From GCA-003244245 sp050699835 (GTDB lineage Bacteria; Actinomycetota; Actinomycetes; Mycobacteriales; Pseudonocardiaceae), in contig JBOHFW010000424.1 of assembly GCA_050699835.1 (NCBI GenBank), positions 1 through 33,398 of the forward strand: a DNA stretch of 33,398 nucleotides. Direction: 5' to 3'. The notes beneath the pieces are model-generated. The model was not told the DNA's origin and ran no database searches. It saw only the letters and a program-made list of their open reading frames with translations. Below, piece after piece: positions 26,519-33,398 of this stretch (positions are counted from its first letter, which is position 1; each line of letters begins with the position of its first letter). The position numbers and the translations under genes are program-made.

Positions 26519-26622
26519 CTTTCCAGAGGCGTAACCACGCGGTGCTTTTCGCTTGAGAGATTCCGGGGAGGGGGCTTGCTCCTTCGGCGCCCGGACAACT
26601 ACGGCCGAGAACTCTCCCGCGC
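26519..26622 (-). ncRNA. Glycine riboswitch (single aptamer) upstream of gcvP
   Basis: Read on the minus strand, the leader shows the glycine aptamer core in order: GCGGGAGAG at 26620-26612, GCGCCGAAGGAGCAA at 26590-26576, CTCTCAAGCGAAAAG at 26559-26545 and the closing CTCTGGAAAG at 26529-26520. Only one aptamer fits in the space. The gcvP start follows within 3-15 bases, with no room for an intrinsic terminator stem, so control is probably at translation start. High glycine would be expected to turn on gcvP, as in other gcv leaders. Confidence 0.92.
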
Positions 26623-26730
26623 GGGAATGGCGATTACCCGCTTAGCCTACCCGCGACGATAGCCGGTAACCGCTGCCGACACGCAGCTGTGACCGGCTAC
26701 ACAGCTGCGATTGCTGCGCAAAGAGATCCG

Positions 26731-27354
26731 TCAGCTGATTCGACGGGTTCGCCGGCGCTTGGTCAGCTCGTCCTCCGGAGCCGCCTCGACGTGACCACCG
26801 TCGGCACGCTCCGGGGGGAACTGGCTGATCGTTCCGGCGATCTCCTTCATCGCCCCACTGACGGCGATACCGAACACGCCCTGCCCACCCTGCAGCAGGT
26901 CCACCACTTCCTCTGGGGAGGTGCACTCGTAGACCGTGGTGCCGTCGCTGAACAGTGTGATTCGGGCCAGGTCGTGCACCCCGCGACGGCGCAGATGCTC
27001 GACGGCCACGCGGATGTTCTGTAGCGAGACCCCGGTGTCCAAGAGCCGTTTGACCACCTTGAGGACCAGGATGTCCTTGAAGGAGTACAGCCGCTGGCTA
27101 CCCGAACCGGAGGCTCCCCGGATCGATGGCGTCACCAAGTTGGTCCGTGCCCAGTAATCCAGCTGGCGGTAGGTGATCCCGGCAATCTGGCACGCCGCAG
27201 GACCGCGATAGCCGAGCAGATGGTCGGTGACTCCATGCGGGTCAGCGAGGTCAGAGTCCGGGAAAAGGGTGCCTTGCTCGGCCGGCTCACCAGCCCCTGT
27301 GCGCTTGAGATCATCCTCCGGAGTGTCCGCCGCGCCGCGCGCTCCGTCGACCAC
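26731..27354 (-). CDS. MerR-family transcriptional regulator (Rv1830-like position)
   Basis: This 207-residue protein has a MerR-type winged HTH at about residues 50-110 (CQIAGITYRQLDYWARTNLVTPSIR, then QRLYSFKDILVLKVVKRLLDTGVSL). A C-terminal domain follows with FSDGTTVYECTSPEEVVDLLQGGQGVF, and the tail is basic (KRRRTRRIS). The start is GTG 27354, five bases after GGAGG; the frame is open upstream but unlike protein. It lies between the DUF151 nuclease gene and gcvP, exactly where M. tuberculosis has Rv1830. The metal/thiol cysteines of classical MerR are absent. The 201-bp leader (27355-27555) shows no clear signal. Confidence 0.85.
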   Translation of the reverse strand: MVDGARGAADTPEDDLKRTGAGEPAEQGTLFPDSDLADPHGVTDHLLGYRGPAACQIAGITYRQLDYWARTNLVTPSIRGASGSGSQRLYSFKDILVLKVVKRLLDTGVSLQNIRVAVEHLRRRGVHDLARITLFSDGTTVYECTSPEEVVDLLQGGQGVFGIAVSGAMKEIAGTISQFPPERADGGHVEAAPEDELTKRRRTRRIS

Positions 27355-27555
27355 CCATGCCTCCCACGCCGAGCGCCGGTGGCCCGTTGAGAGAGGGCCC
27401 ACGGCAGTTCTTCCGGCCGTTCGGGGCGAATCACACCGGCGCGACTCGCTGTGAGGGTCGACGGTAGGCGCCGCCGGGGAGCCGGTCAATACGACGCGCG
27501 GCGGAGTCTCACCCTCAACCTGAGATCGAGACCGATCAGGTGAGAGGAGTACCAA

Positions 27556-28029
27556 CTAGGTGTCCGCTCCGCGGAAGTCCTCCGGGGAGACCGAGTCGAG
27601 GAACTCGCGGAACCGCTCCACCTCGTTTTCCTGCTCATCGGGAATGATCAAGCCAGCTTCGGAGAGCACCGACTCCTCGACGTGAATCGGCACGCCGATC
27701 CGCAACGCCAAGGCGACCGAGTCACTCGGACGGGCAGAGACCCGAACGTTACCGTCGAACACCAACTCGGCGAAGAAGGTGCCTTCTTGCAGCTCGGTGA
27801 TCCGGACCTGCTTCAGCTTCCCACCCAGCGCGCGGATCACGTCTCGGAGCAGGTCGTGAGTCATCGGTCGAGCAGGTTGCACACCCTGTTGTTCCAACGC
27901 GATGGCGGTTGCCTCCCCCGAGCCGATCCAGATCGGCAAGTAGCGTTCGCCCTCGGCTTCCCGGAGCAGCAGGATCGGCTGGTTCGCCGGCAACTCCACC
28001 CGGACCCCGACGACACGCATCTCGCTCAT
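27556..28029 (-). CDS. DUF151 / bifunctional-nuclease-fold protein (Rv1829-like)
   Basis: The 157-residue protein matches the DUF151 family throughout: MRVVGVRVELPANQPILLLRE, then YLPIWIGSGEATAIA, a middle FAELVFDGNVRVSARPSDSVALALR and a short acidic tail. Plant members have been described as bifunctional nucleases; the role of bacterial members is open. ATG 28029 follows GGGAGG by about nine bases. The gene lies between two MerR regulators, in the same order as Rv1828-Rv1829-Rv1830, which supports orthology. Confidence 0.88.
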   Translation of the reverse strand: MSEMRVVGVRVELPANQPILLLREAEGERYLPIWIGSGEATAIALEQQGVQPARPMTHDLLRDVIRALGGKLKQVRITELQEGTFFAELVFDGNVRVSARPSDSVALALRIGVPIHVEESVLSEAGLIIPDEQENEVERFREFLDSVSPEDFRGADT

Positions 28030-28256
28030 CGCGTTGCGCCTCCCTCCCGCTGCACCCCATCATCCGGGTGCCCCGAGGATCCGTCGTGCTCGGCGGTGGA
28101 TGGGGCACCGGCCGCACTTGCTGTCAGTCCAGTTTGCTCTCCACCATCGCTACGTCTTTAGACGCTACACGGGGCACCGTCCCGATGCCGAGTCCTGCGG
28201 CCGCCCAAATTCCCCCGGCGCCCTGGTCTGGACTCAGCAGTGGTCTGTCACCGGGC
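28030..28256 (-). promoter_or_regulatory. Leader of the DUF151 gene with a small perfect dyad
   Basis: This 227-bp gap holds no gene. It contains a perfect short dyad, CGTCT-TT-AGACG (28153-28164), about 125 bp upstream of the DUF151 start. The dyad is enclosed by a repeated CGCTAC. It may be a promoter element or operator for one of the adjacent MerR regulators. Confidence 0.25.
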
Positions 28257-29045
28257 TCAGCTCCCGATAACGCCACGCAAACCGATCTTCACCAACAGGG
28301 CGTGCAGCCGCACGGACAACACAACCAGCTCCCGAACCACCTCGTCGGCGCGGGCCCGAGCGTCGGGATCTCGCTGCCGGCTCACCGGAGTGACGATCTG
28401 CGCCAGCAGGCCAACCTCCCGGTCAGCTGAGGCCCGGAAGGCACGCAGGTGCCGGGGCTCCAGCCCAAAATCGGTCATCGCCTGCGCGGTCCGTGCCACC
28501 AGCACCGCATTGGTGTCGTAGAAGCCGGCCGCACCAGGCCGAATCAGGCCGAACTGCTCGAGCTGAATCAGCGCAGCCCGACTGATACCGGCCGCAGCGA
28601 GCAGCTCTTCCTGGGTCATCCGCGTGGTATCGGTCGCGTCCAGAACCTCTGAGACCTGCGGCCCACTGGGTTCCGTCGCCGCGTCCGGGCACGCGCTGAC
28701 GAGCTGCCGCGGTGGCTGCTGCCGGCGTCGGGCGGTGAACCGGTCGGGAAGCCGTGGCCGAGCTCGTCCGGACTCGCCCCGGTCCAGCTCGTCCAGATAC
28801 TCCTTGATGACCCTCAGCGGGAGATAGTGGTCACGCTGGGCAGCAAGCACATAGCGCAGTCGCTCTACGTCCATCGCGGAGAACTGACGGTAGCCCGCAG
28901 ACGTACGTTCTGGCTGGACCAGCCCTTCAGACTCCAGAAATCTAATCTTGGAAATCGTGACGTCCGGAAAGTCTATCCGAAGTTGGGCGAGCACAACGCC
29001 GATGCTCATCCCGGGACGATCCCCGGAGCGGCCCGGAGCCGTCAC
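28257..29045 (-). CDS. ftsR: MerR-family regulator FtsR (Rv1828 orthologue)
   Basis: The 262-residue protein has an N-terminal MerR winged HTH (about residues 13-80: MSIGVVLAQLRIDFPDVTISKIRFLESEGLV, then YRQFSAMDVERLRYVL). A C-terminal dimerisation/sensory domain (about 125-255) begins with the second HTH-like stretch TQEELLAAAGISRAALIQLEQFGLI. This is the architecture of M. tuberculosis Rv1828 and of FtsR in Corynebacterium, linked to control of ftsZ and cell division. The start GTG 29045 overlaps the garA stop (GTGA), so it is made together with GarA. Confidence 0.9.
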   Translation of the reverse strand: MTAPGRSGDRPGMSIGVVLAQLRIDFPDVTISKIRFLESEGLVQPERTSAGYRQFSAMDVERLRYVLAAQRDHYLPLRVIKEYLDELDRGESGRARPRLPDRFTARRRQQPPRQLVSACPDAATEPSGPQVSEVLDATDTTRMTQEELLAAAGISRAALIQLEQFGLIRPGAAGFYDTNAVLVARTAQAMTDFGLEPRHLRAFRASADREVGLLAQIVTPVSRQRDPDARARADEVVRELVVLSVRLHALLVKIGLRGVIGS

Positions 29046-29512
29046 CGCGACCCCTGGTCAGCCTCTCGGCTCCCGGCACGCGGGCCGGTCAGAAATACCA
29101 GCCGGAACTTGCCGATCTGTACCTCGTCACCGTTGGCCAGCGTCGCGGTATCCACCGGCTCACGGTTGACGTAGGTGCCGTTGAGGCTGCCTACATCGAC
29201 CACCACGAACTCGCCGCCTTCGCGGCGAAACTCCGCGTGCCGGCGGGACACTGTGACGTCGTCGAGGAAGATGTCACTGTCCGGGTGCCGACCTGCGCTC
29301 GTGGTAGACCGGTCGAGGAGAAACCGAGAACCGGCGTTAGGGCCACGCCGGACCACCAACAGCGCGGAGCCCGCAGGCAACGCATCAATACCCGCAATGG
29401 GGGGCGCCGGTGCCTCGATGCCCTCGGCCTCGGACAGGAAGTCGGCCCGGAACGTCGAGGTCTGCTCCGGGCCCCGCTCTGGTGGTACGCCGGGCCCGTC
29501 GGTCGTGCTCAC
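29042..29512 (-). CDS. garA: FHA-domain metabolic regulator GarA/OdhI
   Basis: GarA/OdhI binds and inhibits 2-oxoglutarate dehydrogenase and tunes glutamate enzymes; phosphorylation of its N-terminal threonines by PknG/PknB switches it off. The 156-residue protein from GTG 29512 (AAGGAG eight bases upstream) has a flexible N-terminus with the phospho-motif region ending FRADFLSEAE. The FHA domain (about residues 50-140) has AGRHPDSDIFLDD, VSRRHAEF and GSLNGTYVN. The usual ETTSVF motif reads E16-Q-T18-S-T-F21 here. The first threonine, the PknG target in mycobacteria, is replaced by glutamine; the second (PknB target) remains. It follows the gcvH remnant by 104 bp and overlaps ftsR. Confidence 0.93.
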   Translation of the reverse strand: MSTTDGPGVPPERGPEQTSTFRADFLSEAEGIEAPAPPIAGIDALPAGSALLVVRRGPNAGSRFLLDRSTTSAGRHPDSDIFLDDVTVSRRHAEFRREGGEFVVVDVGSLNGTYVNREPVDTATLANGDEVQIGKFRLVFLTGPRAGSREADQGSR

Positions 29513-29616
29513 GCTGGGCTCTCCTTCGCGGGTGGTCACCGTTGATCGGACCACAACCTACCGCGCCACGGCAGACCTCGCGGAGGCGGAGGTCCACGGG
29601 GCGGCGGGTATCCGGG

Positions 29617-29833
29617 TCAGTCTTCCTCGATGAGCGCGCGATAGTCCTGCGCGATCATCAACGAGCTCACCTCCGACATCTCCCCCAGCTTGATCTCGAT
29701 CATCCATCCTTCGCCGTAGGGATCGTGATACCGACCCGCACGGTGCCCTCCGCGCCCAGGCGCACCCACTCGTGTTCCGGGGTATACCGCAGCTCTTCGG
29801 GGATCACCGCGCGTTCCTCCATATCGCCTTCAT
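29617..29833 (-). pseudogene. gcvH: Glycine cleavage H protein with its lipoyl-lysine core deleted
   Basis: From ATG 29833, which overlaps the stop of the phosphatidyltransferase gene (ATGA), the frame gives a typical GcvH start: IPEELRYTPEHEWVRLGAEGTVRVGIT. It then runs out of frame and stops after seven foreign residues. In another frame (29617-29724) the typical C-terminus continues: DPYGEGWMIEIKL ... AQDYRALIEED. The middle part, with the lipoyl-lysine motif (ESTKS type), is absent; about half of a ~130-residue protein is missing. The joint lies at about 29722-29726. The product cannot carry lipoate. Either the gene is dead or the assembly has dropped about 170-180 bases here. Confidence 0.85.
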
Positions 29834-30474
29834 CCATGATCTGCATCACGCGCCGCGCGCACCGTCAGCAGAACCTGCATCAGGTACAGCACTCCCGACC
29901 AGACGTACAGTGCGCCGCCCCACCCGGTGAACGCGACCGCGAACGCCTGGGCTACCGCCCCCACCCAACCATGCCCATTATGGGCGAGCAGCAACAACGG
30001 GAAAGCGTAGAGCAGGCAGAGGGTTGCCGCCTTACCCACATAGTGCACCGGCAGCGGACCGTAACCGTAACGGCGTAACACCGGCAGGGTCGACACCAGC
30101 ACCAGATCCCGTCCGATCAGCACGGCGACCACCCACCACGGCAGGATTTCCCGCACCCCGAAGGCAAGCAGGGTGCTCAGCGTGTACAGCCGATCGACCG
30201 TAGGGTCGAGCAACGCACCCAACCTGCTGGACTGGTTGAGTAAGCGGGCGAGCTTGCCATCCAGCCAGTCCGTGAGGCCCGACAACGCCAGCACGAGTAC
30301 CGCAAGCAGATCGTGGTGTGGGCCGAGCAGCAACCACAGGAACAGCGGAACACCGGCCAGCCGGAGCAGGCTGAGCACGTTGGGCACGGTGATCAACCGA
30401 TTGGCAGGGTCCTGGCCGGCAGAGTCCCGCACGAGACTGCTCGACCGCCTCGCGGTCGGCCGCCTCTTGGACAC
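29830..30474 (-). CDS. CDP-alcohol phosphatidyltransferase (PgsA-like)
   Basis: This 214-residue integral membrane enzyme of the CDP-alcohol phosphatidyltransferase family transfers a phosphatidyl group from CDP-diacylglycerol to an alcohol. The catalytic motif D-x2-DG-x2-AR-x8-G-x3-D-x3-D is complete: DWLDGKLARLLNQSSRLG, then ALLDPTVD, at about residues 68-93. Four to six hydrophobic helices are visible. In M. tuberculosis PgsA2 (Rv1822) lies a few genes upstream of gcvH, so this is its likely counterpart; glycerol-phosphate versus another acceptor cannot be told. Start is GTG 30474 with AGG-rich sequence upstream. It overlaps the gcvH remnant. Confidence 0.87.
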   Translation of the reverse strand: MSKRRPTARRSSSLVRDSAGQDPANRLITVPNVLSLLRLAGVPLFLWLLLGPHHDLLAVLVLALSGLTDWLDGKLARLLNQSSRLGALLDPTVDRLYTLSTLLAFGVREILPWWVVAVLIGRDLVLVSTLPVLRRYGYGPLPVHYVGKAATLCLLYAFPLLLLAHNGHGWVGAVAQAFAVAFTGWGGALYVWSGVLYLMQVLLTVRAARDADHG

Positions 30475-30525
30475 CCTGCATCACCTCATCGACACCGTAA
30501 CGGTGTCTGAAGAGGGGACACGATC

Positions 30526-31743
30526 TTAGTCGTCCAAGGCTCCGTCGAGTGGGCGACTGTGCGTGAAATACGGAGCGATCTTGTTGTCGAACATCGTCAG
30601 CGCGGAACCGATGGCCATGTGCATGTCCAGGTATTTATAGGTGCCCAAGCGGCCGCCGAACACAACATTCCGGTGCGCGGTCTCGGCTTTGGCCAGCTCG
30701 CGGTAGCGGCCCAGCTTGACCCGGTCTTCAGGGGTGTTGATCGGGTAGTACGGCTCGTCCTCTTTTCCAGCGAATCGAGAGAACTCTCGCACGATCACGG
30801 TCTTGTCGGCCGGGTAGCGGTCCCGCTCCGGATGAAAATGCCGGAACTCAAGGATACGGGTGAACGCAACGTCGGCATCGGCGTAGTTCATGACCGGGGT
30901 CCCCTGGAAATCACCTCGGTCACGCACAACCTCCTGCTCGAAATCCAGGGTGCGCCAGCCAAGCCAACCCTCAGAGTAGTCGAAATAACGGTCCAGTGGA
31001 CCGGTGTAAACAACGACCGCGCGTTCCGGGAGATCGTCGCGAAGCTCAAAGTAATCGGTGTTCAACACGACGTCGATGTTCGGGTGCGTGGCCATCGCCT
31101 TGAGCCACGCGGTGTAGCCATCCATCGGAAGGCCTTCGAAGGTGTCGCTGAAGTAGCGGTTGTCGAAGGTGTAACGCACCGGCAGCCGAGTGATGGTCGC
31201 GGCCGGCAGCTCCGTAGGGTCGGTCTGCCATTGTTTGGCTGTGTAATCGCGGACGAATGCCTCATAGAGCGGGCGACCAATGAGGGAGACCGCCTTCTCT
31301 TCGAGATTCGTGGCGTCCTTTCCGTCAATCTCGGCAGCCTGTTCGGCGATGAGCGCACGAGCCTCGTGGGGCGTGAAATAGCGGCCGAAGAACTGAGAGA
31401 TCATTCCCAGACCCATGGGGAACGGGTACACTTGGCCCCGGTGGACCGTGAACACCCGATGCTGGTAGCCGGTGAATGTGGTGAACTGGTTCACGTATTC
31501 CCATACGCGCCTGTTCGACGTGTGGAACAGGTGTGCGCCATAGCGATGCACCTCGATCCCGGTTTCCGGTTCCTCCTCGGAGTAGGCGTTGCCCCCGAGA
31601 TGATCGCGCCGTTCCACCACCAGCACCCGTTTGTTCAACTGGGTAGCGGCCCGCTCGGCCACGGTGAGGCCGAAGAAGCCGGAACCAACAACGATGAGGT
31701 CATATCGCGCGAGGCTCACGTCGCCGGAGGGTAGCCGGGGCAT
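30526..31743 (-). CDS. glf: UDP-galactopyranose mutase
   Basis: Glf converts UDP-galactopyranose to UDP-galactofuranose, the donor for cell-wall galactan, using reduced FAD. The 405-residue protein matches the mycobacterial enzyme closely along its length. FAD site VVGSGFFGLTVAE is followed by GGNAYSE, HRYGAHLFHTSN and YTAKQWQTDP; the active-site region RLPVRYTFDNRYFSDTFEGLP and the C-terminal GGRLGTYKYLDMHMAI are all present. ATG 31743 is chosen; a GTG at SLARYDLIVVG is also possible. It follows the MDMPI-family gene by 10 bp and precedes the phosphatidyltransferase by 51 bp. It supports an organism with an arabinogalactan wall. Confidence 0.95.
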   Translation of the reverse strand: MPRLPSGDVSLARYDLIVVGSGFFGLTVAERAATQLNKRVLVVERRDHLGGNAYSEEEPETGIEVHRYGAHLFHTSNRRVWEYVNQFTTFTGYQHRVFTVHRGQVYPFPMGLGMISQFFGRYFTPHEARALIAEQAAEIDGKDATNLEEKAVSLIGRPLYEAFVRDYTAKQWQTDPTELPAATITRLPVRYTFDNRYFSDTFEGLPMDGYTAWLKAMATHPNIDVVLNTDYFELRDDLPERAVVVYTGPLDRYFDYSEGWLGWRTLDFEQEVVRDRGDFQGTPVMNYADADVAFTRILEFRHFHPERDRYPADKTVIVREFSRFAGKEDEPYYPINTPEDRVKLGRYRELAKAETAHRNVVFGGRLGTYKYLDMHMAIGSALTMFDNKIAPYFTHSRPLDGALDD

Positions 31744-31753
31744 ATGACCAGGC

Positions 31754-32533
31754 TCAGAATCGGGTGTGCTCCAGCCAGTGGTCCAGCACGCTCGCATCGC
31801 CGAGCACAGTGATCGATGCCTCGCTGAGTGGGACGCGGCGCATCAGGACCAGCAGCAGGTCCACCACCGCACCCCGGACGGCGACATCACCCTTCATGTG
31901 GCCGGGCTCCCAGACCGGACCCGATGGAGTGCGACGCACGATCCACTCGCCCGCCTCACCCAGCCCTGGATCGGTGGAGTGCAGGTGCAGGATCTGGCCC
32001 TCGCCGCGCAACTCGGCGAGCTCAGGCCGGAACTGGACCGCCTGTGGCGAGCCGAGCAGGCTCAGCCACTCGGAGATCGCATCGGCGGCGAGATCGGGCT
32101 CCAGGGTGAACTCGCGGTGCAGCGCCAGCTCGACGTCAGCACGGTGCACCGCCGTCTCGTGCGCCATGCGCCGAGCCCAAAATCCGGCGCTCTGGTCATC
32201 AGCCCAGCTCCAGACAAGTGTCTGCGGACCGGCCGACCGGATCGCCTCAACCAGCTCACCGGCACCCTCGCGCAACCAGGCACACAGCCGGTCGGTGTCC
32301 TCCGAGACCGCCGCCCTCAGCGCGTCGAGATCGGGCCGGGTGGTGATGCGTCGAGTAACGATCTCGGTGACCATTCGATGAGCCTGTCCAACATGCCGGG
32401 CAAGCCCGTACAGGGTCCAATCCGGGCAGGTAGGCACCCGCAACGCCAGGTCGGCGCCGACCAACGCCTCGGCCAACAGCCCGGACTGCGCAGTCACTGC
32501 GTCGAGGTAGCGGTCATCGCTCAGCAGTGCCAT
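31754..32533 (-). CDS. Mycothiol-dependent maleylpyruvate-isomerase-family protein (DinB fold)
   Basis: The 259-residue protein has the N-terminal MDMPI/DinB four-helix domain (about 1-150) and the C-terminal MDMPI domain. Metal-ligand histidines are in LARHVGQAHRMV and MAHETAVHRADVE, the latter being the family signature. Such proteins use mycothiol as thiol cofactor, in agreement with an actinobacterial host. The substrate is unknown; few members are true maleylpyruvate isomerases. The start is ATG 32533 with AGGAGGG upstream. It probably shares a transcript with glf. Confidence 0.88.
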   Translation of the reverse strand: MALLSDDRYLDAVTAQSGLLAEALVGADLALRVPTCPDWTLYGLARHVGQAHRMVTEIVTRRITTRPDLDALRAAVSEDTDRLCAWLREGAGELVEAIRSAGPQTLVWSWADDQSAGFWARRMAHETAVHRADVELALHREFTLEPDLAADAISEWLSLLGSPQAVQFRPELAELRGEGQILHLHSTDPGLGEAGEWIVRRTPSGPVWEPGHMKGDVAVRGAVVDLLLVLMRRVPLSEASITVLGDASVLDHWLEHTRF

Positions 32534-32657
32534 CGACACCCTCCTGTGGTCGTCCCCGTAGTCATTCTTCGACTCATAACCTAAGCACCTGGCGAGTTGC
32601 CTCAATACCTGCAAGTTGATAGTGCGGCGACGCACCGGGTGGTGTGCACTGTGACCT

Positions 32658-33341
32658 ATGGCCTCGCAGTCCGCCTCGCATTCTCAAGATCCTGTGCAGC
32701 GCGCCCTCGATGGGGGACGAAGCGCCTTCCTCGCCGCGGCGATGAGATCTCCCCGCGATGTCGGGACCCTACTGCCCTCCGGACCCGAGCTGGCCCGGCA
32801 ACTGGCCGCCGTGATACCCGCAGCCAGACCCGGAGGGCGACCCGCCGTCGTGGTGGAGCTCGGCGCCGGTGCCGGGGCGGTCACCGCGGCGATCGCCCAG
32901 CAGGTCGACGAGGGCGCGGTGGTGATCGCAGTCGAGAAGGATCCGGAGCTCGCCGAGCGGTTACGGTCCCGCAAGCTGGGCGTCCGAGTGGTCACCGCGG
33001 ACGCTGCCACGCTCCCCGCCATCCTCGCCGACCACGGCGTGGACTGCGCCGATGTGATCGTCTCAGTCCTGCCGTGGACCCTGTTCGGACCGCGCCAACA
33101 GCGCGAGTTTCTGGCGATCTTCGCCGCTGCGCTGCGAACCGACGGGGTGTTCACCGCCGCCGCCTACAGCTGGGGCTACTGGACGCCCGCGGCCCGCCGG
33201 TTCCGCCGCGAGCTCGAGCGGGTCTTCGGCGAGGTACTGCCCACCCGCACCATGTGGCGGCACCTTCCGCCGGCGATGACCTATGTCTGCCGGTGTCCGG
33301 GCCTGGCGAATGACGGCCTTACCGCGGGTCCGAGTCGATGA
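32658..33341 (+). CDS. SAM-dependent methyltransferase, phospholipid N-methyltransferase-like
   Basis: This 227-residue protein starts at ATG 32658; no clear ribosome site is visible, so it may be leaderless or start later. SAM motif I is VVELGAGAGAVTAAI at about residues 65-79, preceded by the segment VGTLLPSGPELARQLA, which resembles the VAPSS-type opening of phospholipid N-methyltransferases and rRNA-dimethyladenosine-like enzymes. Motif II region VIAVEKDPELAERL follows, and motif IV is DVIVSVLPW. Predicted soluble. Phosphatidylethanolamine methylation is possible, but the family is broad. It is divergent from the MDMPI gene with 124 bp between them. Confidence 0.75.
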   Translation: MASQSASHSQDPVQRALDGGRSAFLAAAMRSPRDVGTLLPSGPELARQLAAVIPAARPGGRPAVVVELGAGAGAVTAAIAQQVDEGAVVIAVEKDPELAERLRSRKLGVRVVTADAATLPAILADHGVDCADVIVSVLPWTLFGPRQQREFLAIFAAALRTDGVFTAAAYSWGYWTPAARRFRRELERVFGEVLPTRTMWRHLPPAMTYVCRCPGLANDGLTAGPSR

Positions 33342-33398
33342 GCAACTGCCCATCCAGTCGGGTCACCCGAAGCATCCGCTTGACGACCTGGGTGCTGC
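33319..33398 (-). CDS. C-terminal end of an unidentified protein (partial)
   Basis: A minus-strand frame enters from the right edge and stops at 33319, giving 25 residues (STQVVKRMLRVTRLDGQLL then IDSDPR). It overlaps the end of the methyltransferase gene by 23 bp, tail to tail. The pattern vkRmLrvTrLDgqLlid resembles the last helix and strand of STAS-domain anti-sigma-factor antagonists, but the piece is too short to be sure. Confidence 0.35.
   Translation of the reverse strand, partial: STQVVKRMLRVTRLDGQLLIDSDPR

Noticed and set aside
1..33398. CRISPR arrays, insertion sequences, tRNA or rRNA genes, prophage genes
   Set aside because: None was recognised on either strand; the only tandem repeat found is the coding repeat in egtA.

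Overview
The window is high-GC actinobacterial DNA, most likely from the order that holds Mycobacterium and Pseudonocardia. The evidence is gene content: a mycobacterium-type ergothioneine cluster (egtABCD), a mycothiol-dependent MDMPI-fold enzyme, UDP-galactopyranose mutase, GarA/OdhI, an FtsR-type MerR regulator next to a DUF151 nuclease, a second MerR and gcvP in the order known from the Mycobacterium tuberculosis Rv1822-Rv1832 region, and frequent GTG starts with GTGA/ATGA gene overlaps. Species cannot be fixed from sequence alone.

Layout. (1) 1-10143 is an accessory metabolic block. On the minus strand lie a 2-ketopropyl-coenzyme-M oxidoreductase/carboxylase (2-KPCC) homologue with every catalytic residue I could check, a thiamine-diphosphate enzyme, and a very large haem protein that runs off the left edge. 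The haem protein fuses a catalase-related domain to a cyclooxygenase-like fatty-acid dioxygenase domain. Divergent from them, on the plus strand, are an acylating aldehyde dehydrogenase, a MEDS-domain sensor and a PucR-type regulator. I regard this block as the candidate undescribed system. (2) 10176-13769 is a Zn/Mn-type ABC importer operon (binding protein, ATPase, two permeases). (3) 13912-18348 is egtABCD. (4) 18559-23380 carries an ABC exporter, a TetR gene broken by an internal deletion and followed by an FAD-monooxygenase remnant, a small conserved HTH protein and an ABC-F ATPase. (5) 23628-30474 is the glycine-cleavage/GarA region: gcvP behind a glycine riboswitch, two MerR regulators, a DUF151 nuclease, garA, a gcvH reduced to its two ends, and a CDP-alcohol phosphatidyltransferase. 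(6) 30526-33398 holds glf, an MDMPI-family protein, a phospholipid-methyltransferase-like protein and the end of one more gene.

How the genes fit together. The left block pairs an enzyme expected to make lipid hydroperoxides and transform them in one chain with a CoM-thioether lyase/carboxylase, a C-C-bond-forming or decarboxylating ThDP enzyme and a CoA-acylating aldehyde dehydrogenase. A route from lipid- or alkene-derived carbonyls to acyl-CoA is a reasonable but untested inference. The rest is core actinobacterial metabolism: thiol redox buffering (ergothioneine), metal uptake, glycine/C1 metabolism and 2-oxoglutarate control. Two, probably three, genes (gcvH, tetR, FAD monooxygenase) have lost internal or distal parts while recognisable sequence remains. 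This points to deletion-driven gene decay or to assembly collapse.
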